Below, piece by piece: positions 50,555 to 59,980 of a stretch of DNA of 64,000 nt. Under the pieces are notes generated by a model. That model saw only the letters and a program-made list of their open reading frames with translations. It had not been told where the DNA came from and ran no database searches. This DNA comes from Arthrobacter sp. UM1. Its GTDB lineage: Bacteria; Actinomycetota; Actinomycetes; Actinomycetales; Micrococcaceae. Positions within the stretch are counted from its first letter, which is position 1, and each line of letters opens with the position of its first letter. Made by a program: the position numbers and the translations under genes. The stretch lies in the NCBI RefSeq assembly GCF_020483305.1, contig NZ_JACWAB010000001.1:434001-498000 (forward strand), read 5' to 3'.

Positions 50555-51472
50555 CTACCAGCCGCGCTCGGCGAGGCGGTGGGGCTGTGGGATCTCGTCC
50601 ACGTTGATGCCCACCATGGCCTCCCCGAGGCCGCGGGACGCCTCGGCGATGGCCGCAGGGTCGTCGAACATCGTGGTGGCCTTGACCACGGCCTTGGCGC
50701 GCTGCTCGGGGTTGCCGGACTTGAAGATGCCCGAGCCCACGAAGACGCCGTCCGCGCCGAGCTGCATCATCATCGCGGCGTCCGCCGGAGTGGCGATGCC
50801 GCCGGCCGTGAAGAGCACGACGGGCAGCTTGCCCGTCTGCGCCACCTCGCGGACGAGGTCGTACGGCGCCTGGAGCTCCTTGGCGGCGACGTAGAGCTCG
50901 TCCTCGGCCATCGAGGAGAGGCGGTTGATCTCAGCGCGGATCTTGCGCATGTGGGTGGTGGCGTTGGAGACGTCGCCCGTGCCGGCCTCGCCCTTGGAGC
51001 GGATCATCGCCGCGCCCTCGTTGATGCGGCGCAGAGCCTCTCCGAGGTTCGTGGCGCCGCAGACGAACGGCACCTCGAACGCCTGCTTGTCGATGTGGTT
51101 CGCGTAGTCCGCCGGCGAGAGCACCTCGGACTCGTCGATGTAGTCCACGCCGAGGGACTGGAGGACCTGGGCCTCGACGAAGTGGCCGATCCGCGCCTTG
51201 GCCATGACGGGGATGGAGACGGCCTCGATGATCGAGTCGATCATGTCCGGATCGCTCATCCGCGAGACGCCGCCCTGGGCGCGGATGTCCGCGGGAACCC
51301 GTTCAAGGGCCATGACGGCCACCGCGCCGGCGTCCTCGGCGATCTTGGCCTGCTCCACGGTGACGACGTCCATGATGACGCCGCCCTTCAGCATCTCGGC
51401 CATGCCGCGCTTGACGCGGTCCGTGCCGAGCTGGGGCGAAGACGGGGAGTTCTTGCGCTGGTCAGTGCTCAT
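50555..51472 (-). CDS. pdxS: Pyridoxal 5'-phosphate synthase subunit PdxS
   Basis: A TIM-barrel lyase that assembles PLP from ribose 5-phosphate, glyceraldehyde 3-phosphate and ammonia from PdxT. 305 residues: [36 protein letters not shown] with the first catalytic Lys, [11 protein letters not shown] with the second, and [31 protein letters not shown]. Full length. It lies 96 bases after the HIT gene on the same strand and away from pdxT. Confidence 0.98.
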   Translation of the reverse strand: MSTDQRKNSPSSPQLGTDRVKRGMAEMLKGGVIMDVVTVEQAKIAEDAGAVAVMALERVPADIRAQGGVSRMSDPDMIDSIIEAVSIPVMAKARIGHFVEAQVLQSLGVDYIDESEVLSPADYANHIDKQAFEVPFVCGATNLGEALRRINEGAAMIRSKGEAGTGDVSNATTHMRKIRAEINRLSSMAEDELYVAAKELQAPYDLVREVAQTGKLPVVLFTAGGIATPADAAMMMQLGADGVFVGSGIFKSGNPEQRAKAVVKATTMFDDPAAIAEASRGLGEAMVGINVDEIPQPHRLAERGW

Positions 51473-51568
51473 GTGCTCGTTCTCTTCTCTTGACGTGGGG
51501 TGGCTTGTTCAGTGTGCCGGTCGGGATGCGCTCGGCGAGCAGGCTCCCGAGGCGGGCGGGAAGACGGG

Positions 51569-52210
51569 TCAGAGCTCGGCCGGCTCTCCCCAGACCTCGG
51601 CGACCTTCTCCCGCACGTCTCCGAGGAGCTGCGGGAGGGCCTTGGTCTGCGCGATGATCGGGAGGAAGTTCGAGTCCCCTCCCCAGCGCGGGACGATGTG
51701 CTGGTGCAGGTGGGCCGCGACGCCGGCGCCCCCGACCTCGCCCTGGTTCATGCCGATGTTGAACCCGTGGCATCCGGAGGCGTTCTTCAGCGCGGCCATG
51801 CCCTGGCGGGTGAGCTCCGAGAACTCCGCGAGCTCCTCCTCCGTCAGATCCGTGTACATCGGGATGTGCCGGTAAGGGCACACGAGCAGGTGTCCCGGGT
51901 TGTACGGGAACAGGTTGAGGATGACGAAGCAGGTCTTCCCCCGGGCCACGATGAGGCTGTCCTCGTCCTCCTTCCCCGGGGCCTCGCAGAACGGGCACCC
52001 CTTGGACTCGAACTGCTTCTGGCCGCCCTTGACGTAGGCCATGCGATGAGGCGTCCAGAGCCGCTGGAAGGCGTCCGGCACGCCCGCGAGGGTGTTGTCC
52101 TCATCGAGCTGGTCTCGCGGCACCTCCGGGAAGGACGCCTCCGGGGTCTCCGCGCGCTGCCGGTGCTCCTGCGAGGCGGGCTCGTCCGCCGCCGCACGCT
52201 CGGTGCTCAT
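51569..52210 (-). CDS. HIT domain protein (Ap4A phosphorylase-like)
   Basis: 213 residues. The histidine triad is [10 protein letters not shown], preceded by [17 protein letters not shown], and an upstream CPFC pair could bind zinc. The thrS-HIT pair is conserved in Actinobacteria; the mycobacterial homologue (Rv2613c) is an Ap4A phosphorylase, which would remove a by-product of aminoacyl-tRNA synthetases. ATG overlaps the thrS stop by 4 bp. Confidence 0.93.
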   Translation of the reverse strand: MSTERAAADEPASQEHRQRAETPEASFPEVPRDQLDEDNTLAGVPDAFQRLWTPHRMAYVKGGQKQFESKGCPFCEAPGKEDEDSLIVARGKTCFVILNLFPYNPGHLLVCPYRHIPMYTDLTEEELAEFSELTRQGMAALKNASGCHGFNIGMNQGEVGGAGVAAHLHQHIVPRWGGDSNFLPIIAQTKALPQLLGDVREKVAEVWGEPAEL

Positions 52211-54234
52211 GCGTTGTTCTCCCTTCGCTCGATGACGCCGACGATCCGCTCCACGGCCTCGTCAACCGGGATCCCGTTGTCCGTGCTCCCGTCACGGAAG
52301 CGGAAGGAGACCGCGCCGGCCTCCGCGTCCTCGCCGCCGGCGATGAGCGTGAACGGGACCTTGTCCTTGCTGGCATTGCGGATCTTCTTGGGGAAGCGGT
52401 CCGTGGACTCGTCCACGCTCACGCGGACTCCCCGGGCCCGGAGGCGGTCCGCGACGTCCCGCACGTACTCGTTGAACGCCTCGGCGACCGGGACGAGCCG
52501 CACCTGCTCCGGCGCGAGCCAGGCCGGGAAGGCACCCGCGTAATGCTCCGTGAGGACGCCGAGGAAGCGCTCGATCGAGCCGAACTTGGCGGCGTGGATC
52601 ATGACCGGCTCCTGTCGGCTTCCGTCCGCCGCCTGGTACTCGAGCCCGAAGCGGGCCGGCTGGTTGAAGTCGTACTGGACGGTGGACATCTGCCAGGTGC
52701 GGCCGATCGCGTCCCGCGCCTGGACGGAGATCTTCGGACCGTAGTAGGCCGCTCCGCCCGGATCCGGCACGAGCTCGAGGTCCGTCTCCTGGGCGCACTG
52801 CTCGAGCACCGCGGTGGCCTCCTCCCACTGCTCGTCCGTGCCGATGAACTTGTCCGACTCGGGATCCCGCGTGGAGAGCTCCAGGAAGAAGTCGTCCATG
52901 CCGAAGTCCTTGAGCAGCCCCAGGATGAAGTCCAGGAGGTGCTTGACCTCGGCCGGCGCCTGCTCCTTGGTCACGTACGAGTGGGAGTCGTCCTGGGCGA
53001 AGCCGCGAACGCGGGTCAGGCCGTGCACCACGCCGGACTTCTCGTACCGGTAGACATGGCCGAACTCGAAGAGGCGCATCGGAAGCTCTCGGTAGGAGCG
53101 CCCGCGCCCCCTGAAGATGAGGTTGTGCATGGGGCAGTTCATCGCCTTGAGGCGGTACTCCTGCCCCGGCTTGGTGACGTTGCCCTCCTCGTCATACTCC
53201 TCGTCCACCTTGAGCGGCGGGAACATGGTGTCCGCGTAGTACGGCAGGTGTCCGGAGGTGTGGAACAGTCCGTCCTTCGAGATGTGCGGGGTCCCGACGT
53301 ACTGGAAGCCCTCCTGGATGTGGCGCTCGCGGACGTAGTCCTCCATGACGCGCTTGATGATGCCGCCCTTGGGGTGGAAGACGGGCAGGCCCGAGCCCAG
53401 CTCGTCCGGGAAGGAGAACAGGTCGAGCTCGGCGCCGAGCTTGCGGTGGTCGCGGCGCTCGGCCTCGGCGAGGCGCTCCTGGTACGCCTTGAGGTCCTCC
53501 TTGGTGGGCCACGCCGTTCCGTAGATGCGCTGGAGCTGCTTGTTCGCCTCGTTGCCCCTCCAGTAGGCCGCCGCCGTGCGGGTCAGAGCGAAGGCGTTGG
53601 AGATGAGCTTGGTGTTGGGCAGGTGCGGTCCGCGGCAGAGGTCCCGCCACACGACCTCGCCGCTCTTGCGGTCCACGTTGTTGTAGAGCGTCATCTCCCC
53701 TGCGCCGACCTCGACGCTGGCGCCCTCGGCCGCGTCGGCGCCGGACCCCGGGCCTCCGGCGAGATCGATGAGCTCGAGCTTGTACGGCTCCTCCGCCATG
53801 GCCTCCCGGGCCTCGGAGGGCTCGACGACCTGGCGCTCGAACCGCTGGCTCTGGTTGACGATCTTGAGCATCATCTTCTCGAGGGCCTTGAGGTCCTCGG
53901 GGGTGAAGGGCTCCTCGACGTCGAAGTCGAAGTAGAAGCCGTCCTTGATGTACGGCCCGATGCCGAGCTTGGCGTCCGGGCGAAGCTGCTGCACCGCCTG
54001 CGCCATGACGTGGGCGGCGGAGTGGCGCAGGACGTTGAGGCCGTCCGGCGAGTCGACGGAGACGGGCTCGACCTCGTCCCCTGCGGAGAGCACGGCGGAG
54101 AGGTCCTTGAGCTCGCCGTTGACGCGCGCGACCACGACCTCCTTGCGGTCCGCGAACAGCTCCGCCGCCGTGGTCCCCTGGGTCACCGTGGCGCTCTGTC
54201 CCTCGACCAGTACCTCAATCTCTTCAGCTGCCAC
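52207..54234 (-). CDS. thrS: Threonine-tRNA ligase
   Basis: About 675 residues: a TGS domain, the N2 editing domain ([12 protein letters not shown] as HxxxH), the class II core with [33 protein letters not shown] and [13 protein letters not shown], and the anticodon domain at the end. GTG at 54234 is chosen because AAGGAG lies about 7 bases upstream and the TGS domain begins right after. An in-frame ATG at 54282 would add 16 unconserved residues. It is coupled to the HIT gene. Confidence 0.97.
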   Translation of the reverse strand: MAAEEIEVLVEGQSATVTQGTTAAELFADRKEVVVARVNGELKDLSAVLSAGDEVEPVSVDSPDGLNVLRHSAAHVMAQAVQQLRPDAKLGIGPYIKDGFYFDFDVEEPFTPEDLKALEKMMLKIVNQSQRFERQVVEPSEAREAMAEEPYKLELIDLAGGPGSGADAAEGASVEVGAGEMTLYNNVDRKSGEVVWRDLCRGPHLPNTKLISNAFALTRTAAAYWRGNEANKQLQRIYGTAWPTKEDLKAYQERLAEAERRDHRKLGAELDLFSFPDELGSGLPVFHPKGGIIKRVMEDYVRERHIQEGFQYVGTPHISKDGLFHTSGHLPYYADTMFPPLKVDEEYDEEGNVTKPGQEYRLKAMNCPMHNLIFRGRGRSYRELPMRLFEFGHVYRYEKSGVVHGLTRVRGFAQDDSHSYVTKEQAPAEVKHLLDFILGLLKDFGMDDFFLELSTRDPESDKFIGTDEQWEEATAVLEQCAQETDLELVPDPGGAAYYGPKISVQARDAIGRTWQMSTVQYDFNQPARFGLEYQAADGSRQEPVMIHAAKFGSIERFLGVLTEHYAGAFPAWLAPEQVRLVPVAEAFNEYVRDVADRLRARGVRVSVDESTDRFPKKIRNASKDKVPFTLIAGGEDAEAGAVSFRFRDGSTDNGIPVDEAVERIVGVIERRENNA

Positions 54235-54309
54235 AGCTCTCTCCTTGCGCTCTCGTGGTGGACCTTCATCAGCACGGGGCATACGTCGACCCCGACCGGT
54301 CCGGTGGTC

Positions 54310-54315
54310 AGTCTA
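54310..54315 (-). promoter_or_regulatory. -10 box TAGACT of thrS
   Basis: TAGACT overlaps the end of dnaE2: its first three bases are the dnaE2 TAG stop codon. It lies about 75 bases upstream of the thrS start. No clear -35. Confidence 0.4.
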
Positions 54316-57300
54316 TCGGGCTGGAGCCGCCCTGCGGCGAGACGCGGACGAGGGGCTCCGCGGGGCGAGAAGACGCTCCAGGCTTCCGTCCTGGGCCGCG
54401 AACGCCTTGGCCGCCTCGGCGAGGTCCCACGCCGCCGTGGCCTGGAGGCTGATCCCCCTCGGCCCGGTCCGCCGGGTCCGGCCCCGGATGAGGAGCTGGC
54501 GAGTGCCGAAGAGCAGGGGTCCTGCCTGCTCCTGTGCGTCCTCGAAGAAGGTCGTGTCGATGCAGCCTGTGCCGTCCTCCACCGAGATGAACACGACCCG
54601 CTTGCCGCTGTGCATCGGCGGCGTCTGCGTGGCAACGCGGATTCCTCCGACGATCACCTCGGCGCCGGAGCGCAGGCCGAGGAGATCCGAGGCCCGGGCC
54701 GCCCCGAGGTGCCGCATGAGGGCCTCATAGCTCGTCATGAGATGACCGCTCACGTCCACGCTGAGCAGGTCCAGCTCTGTGCGGATGCGCTCGGCAGGCG
54801 TCTGCTCCGCATGGACCCGCTCCAGCTGGTCCTGCTCGAGGTCCCCGAAGTCGAAGGCCTGCTGCCCCTCCAGAACCCGGCGCCGTGCCGCCTGCCCCGC
54901 GGCGGAGACCCCGGGCGCGTCCGCGATCGAGGAGAGATGCGCGACGACGTCCGCGCGGCTCCCGCTGCGGGACAGGGACTCGAAGGCCCCCACCGCCGCG
55001 AGGGTCACCATGCTGCGCCGGCTGAGACGGGCCCGGTCCCGCACCTCGCCCACGCTCCGGTAGGGAGCGTTCGCGACGATCCTGCGCAGCTCCGCCTGGG
55101 ACACGCCCTTGATCTCCTTGAGCGCAAGCCGGATTCCGAGCCGGCCCGCCGCGGTGCGCTCCACGCGGTAGGAGGTATCCGAGGCGTTGACGTCCAGCGG
55201 GAGGATGGGCACTCCCATGCGCCTCGCCTCGGAGACGAGGAGGCGCTTGGGGTACATGCCCGGGTCGTGCTCCCAGATCCCCGCGAGAAAGGCCTCGGGG
55301 TGGTGCGCCTTGAGCCAGGCGCTCTGATACGTGGGCACGGCGAAGGCCGCCCCGTGGGCCTTGCAGAACCCGAAGCTCCCGAAGCCGTGGAGCGTCTCCC
55401 AGACGGAGTCCACGGCCTCAGGCGGGAAGCCGCGCTCCAGAGCCCTCTCGCGGAAGCGGCGCTCCACCTCCGGCTCCGCCTCCGGGTTTCCGAGCAGCCG
55501 CCTGTACACGTCCGCCTGGGCCAGGCCGCAGCCCGTCATCTCGTCGAAGATCCGGAGGACCTGCTCGTGGAAGACGGTCACGCCGTGGGTCTCCTTGAGC
55601 GCCTGGCGCAGCCTCGGGTGCGGATAGTTCTCCACGCTGAAGCCGTGGCGGTTCTCAAGGTAGGGCCTGACCATGTTGGTCTGCATGGGGCCGGGGCGGA
55701 AGAGGGAGATGTCGATGATGAGGTCGTTGAACTCCCGGGGCTCGAGCTTTCCGATGAGCTCCCGCTGCCCGGGCGACTCGATCTGGAAGCAGCCGAGGGT
55801 GTGCGTGGACTGGATCAGGCGGAACGTCTCCGGATCGTCCAGCGGGACCGCGTCGATGTCGATGCCGCCGTCCTCCGCGAGGTACCCGGCGTCCGGTGCA
55901 TGCCGGCCGGCCTCGACGACGCTCTCCCGGTCCGGGTGCATCCGCCGGACTTCTGAGAGGGCATAGGCGATCGAGGACTGCATGCGCACGCCCAGGACGT
56001 CGAGCTTGATGAGGCCCATGTTGTCCATGTCGTGCTTGTCATACTGGCTCATCGGCAGTCCCAGCCCGCTTGCCTGCACGGGGGTGCGGTCCAGGAGCGA
56101 GAGGTCAGAGATGAGGACGCCGCAGGGGTGCATCGAGATGTGCCTCGGCAGACGGTCGATCCGGGCGCTCAGGTCCACAAGGAGGTCCAGCTGCTGGTTC
56201 TGCTCGATGCGGGCGGCCACCTCCCGGAGCTCCGGCTTGCTCGCGAGAGCGTCTCGCAGGCTGCTCGCCGAATACCTCCAGATGGATCCCGCGACCTCCC
56301 CCACGGTCTCCTCTTCCAGCCCCAGGGCCATGCCGGCGTCCCGCACCGCGCCCCTGGCCTGGTAGGCGTTCTGCATGCTCATGAGGCTGACCCGGTCCCT
56401 GCCGAAAGCGGCGAAGACGTCCTTGTAGATGCGGTGGCGCTCCGCGCTCTCCACGTCCAGGTCGATGTCCGGAAGGGTGGTCCGCTCCCTCGAGAGGAAC
56501 CGCTCGAACACCAGGTCGTGCTGCAGGGGGTTCACACCGCTGATGCCGAGCACGTGGTTGACCATGCTCGAGGCGCCCGATCCGCGAGCGCTGACCCTCA
56601 GGCCCGACTCGCGGATCATCCGGGTCACTTCGGCGACGGTGAGGAAGTACCCCTCGAAGCCGAGGTCGCGGATGACGGAGAGCTCGTGGTCGAGCAGGTC
56701 CCGAACCCGTTCCTCGGTGATGGGGCGTCCCTCGAGGTCTCGGGGGCCTGCCGCCCGGTGGGCCTGCTCATGGCAGCGGCGGACGAGCTCGCGGGCCGGG
56801 TCTTCGGCCAGACCGAGCGCGGAGAGCTCCGGGATGCGGGGCTTCTTCCAGCCTGCGTCCGCCACCGGGTCGAAGCCGCTGGCCTCGGCGAGCTGGCGGG
56901 TCCGGCGCAGGAGGGCGGCCGCGCCCATGGCCCCTTCTCCTGCGGCGTGCATGATCTCGTGCGCCACCCGCTTCATCTCCGGACCGGATTTCAGCCACCC
57001 CTGCCCGTTGGGCTGGGGCGCGGGGACGTCGGCGAAGGCGGTGAGATGGCGGGCCGCGTCCACGATGTCCGCGGTCATGGCGCCGTCCGGCTCTGCGTAC
57101 CGGACGGCATTGGTGAGGACGGTGGGCACGCCCTCCTCGCGGCAGAGGCGGTGCATGCGAACCGCCTGGGCGGTGCTGAGACGGCTGCCGGGCTGGGCGA
57201 ACTGGGTGACGAGCTCGCCGACGACGGCGTCTCTCCCGAGGGCGGAGATCCAGGACCTCAGGGCTTTCCGGGCCTGTCCGAAGCGGTGCTGCTGGATGAG

Positions 57301-57792
57301 CCAGCCGACATTGGAGTCCGGGCCGAGCATGACGCTCACCTGGGGGCCGTGCGGAGTGAGGCCGAGGCCCGCCAGGTCTGGGACGGCGAGAACGGGCGGG
57401 CTCTTCACCCCCTGGGCGTGTGCTGCGGAGACGATGCGGCAGAGCGCGGCATAGGTGCCCGGCGGGGGCGCGGAGGCGGCGCGGCCCGTCCTGTTGCCGC
57501 CGGGAGGGCAGGCGTAGGGCCCGGGCTCGTCGAGGAACGCGGGCCGCCGGGAGCGTGTCATGACGGCGGCCCGGCCTCCCACGCTCACGGCGAGGTCCGC
57601 GCCGAGCACGGGGACGAGCCCCTCTCTGAGGCATGCCGCCATGTGCTTGACCGCCCCGTAGAGGCCGTCCCGGTCTGTGCAGCCGAGGTACTCGGAGCCC
57701 TGGCTCCGGGCCGCTGCGGCCAGCTCGTGGGGCCAGGAGACCCCGTAGTGGGCGCTGTAGGCGCTCGCCACCCTCAGGTGTTCGAACGGCAC
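54313..57792 (-). CDS. dnaE2: Error-prone DNA polymerase DnaE2 (ImuC)
   Basis: C-family polymerase for SOS-induced mutagenesis, about 1159 residues. The palm has PDIDLDVES and NMGLIKLDVLGVRM (catalytic Asps present). FRPGPMQTNMVRPYLENR, FHEQVLRIFDEMTGCGLAQADVYRR, FGSFGFCKAHGAAFAVPTYQSAWLKAHHPEAFLAGI and LPLDVNASD are family hallmarks. The PHP domain is eroded: where HxHSxFSxLDG is expected it reads RVASAYSAHYG, and TDHDG reads TDRDG. GTG at 57792 is chosen because a perfect AAGGAGGT sits 7-8 bases upstream. It follows the DUF6504 gene in an SOS operon without imuB. Confidence 0.93.
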   Translation of the reverse strand: MPFEHLRVASAYSAHYGVSWPHELAAAARSQGSEYLGCTDRDGLYGAVKHMAACLREGLVPVLGADLAVSVGGRAAVMTRSRRPAFLDEPGPYACPPGGNRTGRAASAPPPGTYAALCRIVSAAHAQGVKSPPVLAVPDLAGLGLTPHGPQVSVMLGPDSNVGWLIQQHRFGQARKALRSWISALGRDAVVGELVTQFAQPGSRLSTAQAVRMHRLCREEGVPTVLTNAVRYAEPDGAMTADIVDAARHLTAFADVPAPQPNGQGWLKSGPEMKRVAHEIMHAAGEGAMGAAALLRRTRQLAEASGFDPVADAGWKKPRIPELSALGLAEDPARELVRRCHEQAHRAAGPRDLEGRPITEERVRDLLDHELSVIRDLGFEGYFLTVAEVTRMIRESGLRVSARGSGASSMVNHVLGISGVNPLQHDLVFERFLSRERTTLPDIDLDVESAERHRIYKDVFAAFGRDRVSLMSMQNAYQARGAVRDAGMALGLEEETVGEVAGSIWRYSASSLRDALASKPELREVAARIEQNQQLDLLVDLSARIDRLPRHISMHPCGVLISDLSLLDRTPVQASGLGLPMSQYDKHDMDNMGLIKLDVLGVRMQSSIAYALSEVRRMHPDRESVVEAGRHAPDAGYLAEDGGIDIDAVPLDDPETFRLIQSTHTLGCFQIESPGQRELIGKLEPREFNDLIIDISLFRPGPMQTNMVRPYLENRHGFSVENYPHPRLRQALKETHGVTVFHEQVLRIFDEMTGCGLAQADVYRRLLGNPEAEPEVERRFRERALERGFPPEAVDSVWETLHGFGSFGFCKAHGAAFAVPTYQSAWLKAHHPEAFLAGIWEHDPGMYPKRLLVSEARRMGVPILPLDVNASDTSYRVERTAAGRLGIRLALKEIKGVSQAELRRIVANAPYRSVGEVRDRARLSRRSMVTLAAVGAFESLSRSGSRADVVAHLSSIADAPGVSAAGQAARRRVLEGQQAFDFGDLEQDQLERVHAEQTPAERIRTELDLLSVDVSGHLMTSYEALMRHLGAARASDLLGLRSGAEVIVGGIRVATQTPPMHSGKRVVFISVEDGTGCIDTTFFEDAQEQAGPLLFGTRQLLIRGRTRRTGPRGISLQATAAWDLAEAAKAFAAQDGSLERLLAPRSPSSASRRRAAPAR

Positions 57793-57858
57793 GGCCCTCA
57801 CCTCCTTCACGGTCCTCTCCGCTGCGCGCTGCCGTCTGGCTGTCCCGGACCGGGCCGG

Positions 57859-58233
57859 CTAGACGTGCTGGCGCGCAGTGTGCGTGCTGATGCGCTGCCC
57901 TCCGGGGCGAAACGCCGCGGGGCGTGGAGAGCTCCGGTGCTCCGAGTGCACGCAGATCATCCGCCAGCGGCTTGTGCCGATCCGGTGGGAGACGTCGAAC
58001 GTGGCGACCTCCGCACCGGGCGAGAGCCGGACCTGGAGCCGCCACAGCTCGTGGTCGATCACCCCGCCGCCGGGTCCTGCCTCTCCCGGCTCGGGGTGCT
58101 CCCACCAGCGCCGCCGCTCGAACCACCGCACGGGCTCGGCGACCACCTTGTAGACACGTCCCTGCCATGTGACGCGCAGCGGCATGCCGCTCGTGGTGAC
58201 GTCCACCTGGATGCTCTGGGTCAAGAAGCCCAT
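57859..58233 (-). CDS. DUF6504 family protein
   Basis: 124 residues of unknown function. It carries the family patterns VTWQGRVYKVVAEPVRWFERRRWWEH and LWRLQVR. DUF6504 genes in Actinobacteria usually sit in the SOS mutasome cluster with a Y-family-like ImuB and dnaE2. Here the gene is first in the operon, directly under a perfect LexA box, with dnaE2 66 bases downstream. GAGGAGG precedes the ATG. A role in the DnaE2 mutasome is inferred from context only. Confidence 0.85.
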   Translation of the reverse strand: MGFLTQSIQVDVTTSGMPLRVTWQGRVYKVVAEPVRWFERRRWWEHPEPGEAGPGGGVIDHELWRLQVRLSPGAEVATFDVSHRIGTSRWRMICVHSEHRSSPRPAAFRPGGQRISTHTARQHV

Positions 58234-58250
58234 GGAACCCTCCTCGAAGA

Positions 58251-58279
58251 ACTCTATTCGAACATATGTTCGATGACGA
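58251..58279 (-). promoter_or_regulatory. SOS promoter of DUF6504-dnaE2 with a perfect LexA box
   Basis: TCGAACATATGTTCGA (58258-58273) is a perfect 16-bp palindrome that equals the actinobacterial LexA consensus. It fills the spacer between TCGTCA (58274-58279, -35) and TAGAGT (58251-58256, -10), 17 bases apart. LexA binding would block RNA polymerase directly. Confidence 0.9.
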
Positions 58280-58356
58280 GTTCGACCCTAGGAAGAGGGG
58301 TGGACACTCTAAGGGCGCGCGCACCGGCTGGCGCACGCCTGCCTGCCCGGCCCCGA

Positions 58357-58362
58357 TAAAAT
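58357..58362 (+). promoter_or_regulatory. -10 box TAAAAT of the purine permease gene
   Basis: TAAAAT is an AT-rich hexamer in GC-rich surroundings about 44 bases before the permease start. The -35 is unclear. Confidence 0.35.
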
Positions 58363-58405
58363 GGAGGCTCGCCGCCCCAGACCCCTACTCGGAGGCCACA
58401 CGTCC

Positions 58406-59845
58406 ATGCTCTCGAAAGGATCCGCGCTGGATCGCTACTTCCGCATCTCCGAGCGCGGCTCTTCGCCCGCAGCCGAGGTCCGCGGAGGACTCGCCACCTT
58501 CTTCGCCATGAGCTACATCGTGGTGCTCGCTCCGCTCATCCTCGGCACCGTGCCGGACGGCACGGGCCATGTGCTCGGCGTCCCTCAGGTCGCGGCGGTG
58601 ACGGCGCTCGTGGCCGGCGTGATGACCGTCGTCATGGGCGTCTGGTCCAAGCACCCCTTCGCCCTCGCCTCGGGCCTGGGCGTCAACGCCTTCGTGGCTG
58701 TGACCATCGCCTCACACAAGAGCCTCTCCTGGCCGGACATCATGGGCATCGTGGTCCTGGCCGGACTCACGATGATGCTGCTCGTCCTCACGGGCTTCCG
58801 CACCGCCGTCTTCAACGCGGTTCCGGAGAGCCTCAAGACCGCCATCGTCGTCGGCATCGGCATGTTCATCGCGCTCATCGGCCTCGTGAACGCCGGGTTC
58901 GTGCGCCGCATCCCTGACAAGGCGGGGACCACCGTCCCCGTGGGGCTCGGGTTCGACGGGGTCCTCATCGGATGGCCCACCCTGACCTTCGTCTTCGGCC
59001 TGCTGCTGACCATCGCGCTCGTCGTGCGGCGGGTGAAGGGAGCCATCCTCATCGGCGTCGTCGCCACCACGGTCTTCGCCGTCGTCATCGAGGCGATCGC
59101 GCCCTCGGGCTCCTCGGTCAAGAACCCGGCGGGCTGGTCCCTCGTGGTTCCCGCGCTCCCCGAGCAGGTCTTCTCCGCCCCGGATCTCAGCCTCATCGGC
59201 AAGGTCAGCCTCTTCGGCTCCTTCCACGACATCGGCGTGGTCTCCGCGCTCCTGCTCAGCTTCTCGATCCTCCTCAGCATCTTCTTCGACGCGATGGGCA
59301 CCATGGTGGGCGTCGCCTCCCAGGCGGGCCTCGTCAAGGAGGACGGCAGCATCGAGAACGTCAACCGCGTGCTGCTCGTGGACGCGGCAGCGGCCGTCGC
59401 GGGCGGCGGCGCCTCCGCCTCCTCGAACCAGATCTTCGTCGAGTCGGCGGCCGGCGTCGGCGAGGGGGCCCGGACCGGCCTCTCCTCCGTCGTCACGGGC
59501 GCCCTGTTCCTCGTGGCGATGTTCTTCACGCCGCTCGTCTCGATCGTCCCGTTCGAGGCGGTGGCGCCCGCCCTCGTCGTCGTCGGCTTCATGATGGTCT
59601 CCCAGGTCACTCGGATCGACTGGACGGACATGGGCCTCGCGATCCCCGCGTTCGTGACAATCACCCTCATGCCGTTCACGTACTCGATCGCGAACGGCCT
59701 CGGCACCGGATTCGTCACCTTCGTGTTCATCCGCGCCGTCCAGGGGCGCGGGCGCGAGGTGCACCCCATCATGTGGGCCGTGGCCACCGCGTTCGTCGTG
59801 TTCTTCGGCATCGGCCCGATCGAGCAGCTCATCGGCCTTCGCTGA
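58406..59845 (+). CDS. NCS2-family purine permease (AzgA-like)
   Basis: A proton-coupled nucleobase transporter in the membrane, about 479 residues with 12-14 hydrophobic helices. Signatures are LATFFAMSYIVVL at the N-terminus, SGLGVNAFVAVTI, the substrate-site FFDAMGTMVGVASQAGL and the conserved GGASASSNQIFVESAAGVGEGARTGLSS region (split at SSNQIFVESAAGVGEG). This matches the AzgA/GhxP branch for adenine, hypoxanthine or guanine; the exact substrate is unknown. GGAGG lies 10 bases before the ATG at 58406. Confidence 0.92.
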   Translation: MLSKGSALDRYFRISERGSSPAAEVRGGLATFFAMSYIVVLAPLILGTVPDGTGHVLGVPQVAAVTALVAGVMTVVMGVWSKHPFALASGLGVNAFVAVTIASHKSLSWPDIMGIVVLAGLTMMLLVLTGFRTAVFNAVPESLKTAIVVGIGMFIALIGLVNAGFVRRIPDKAGTTVPVGLGFDGVLIGWPTLTFVFGLLLTIALVVRRVKGAILIGVVATTVFAVVIEAIAPSGSSVKNPAGWSLVVPALPEQVFSAPDLSLIGKVSLFGSFHDIGVVSALLLSFSILLSIFFDAMGTMVGVASQAGLVKEDGSIENVNRVLLVDAAAAVAGGGASASSNQIFVESAAGVGEGARTGLSSVVTGALFLVAMFFTPLVSIVPFEAVAPALVVVGFMMVSQVTRIDWTDMGLAIPAFVTITLMPFTYSIANGLGTGFVTFVFIRAVQGRGREVHPIMWAVATAFVVFFGIGPIEQLIGLR

Positions 59846-59895
59846 CGCCGCGCCGGGCGATGCCCGCCGCGCAGACTCCTCGCAGAGAAGCCTCA

Positions 59896-59930
59896 GGAGA
59901 GCCCCGCAGACCCGTTCTGCGGGGCTCTCC
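59896..59930 (+). terminator. Terminator after the purine permease
   Basis: GGAGAGCCCCGCAGA (59896-59910) and TCTGCGGGGCTCTCC (59916-59930) form a perfect 15-bp stem with a 5-base loop. No T-run follows. Confidence 0.75.
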
Positions 59931-59968
59931 CGCGTCCCGGCCCCGCCCGGGCTCCTCAGCCGATCCAC

Positions 59969-59974
59969 TAGGGT
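59969..59974 (+). promoter_or_regulatory. -10 box TAGGGT for the DUF2332 gene (leaderless type)
   Basis: TAGGGT ends 6 bases before the ATG at 59981, with no Shine-Dalgarno sequence. The same layout is seen at several other genes here. Confidence 0.4.
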
Positions 59975-59980
59975 CGCCGT

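Noticed and set aside
58258-58273. Restriction-type palindrome or transposon end
   Set aside because: The palindrome equals the LexA consensus and sits between -35 and -10 of an SOS gene; no flanking duplication is seen.
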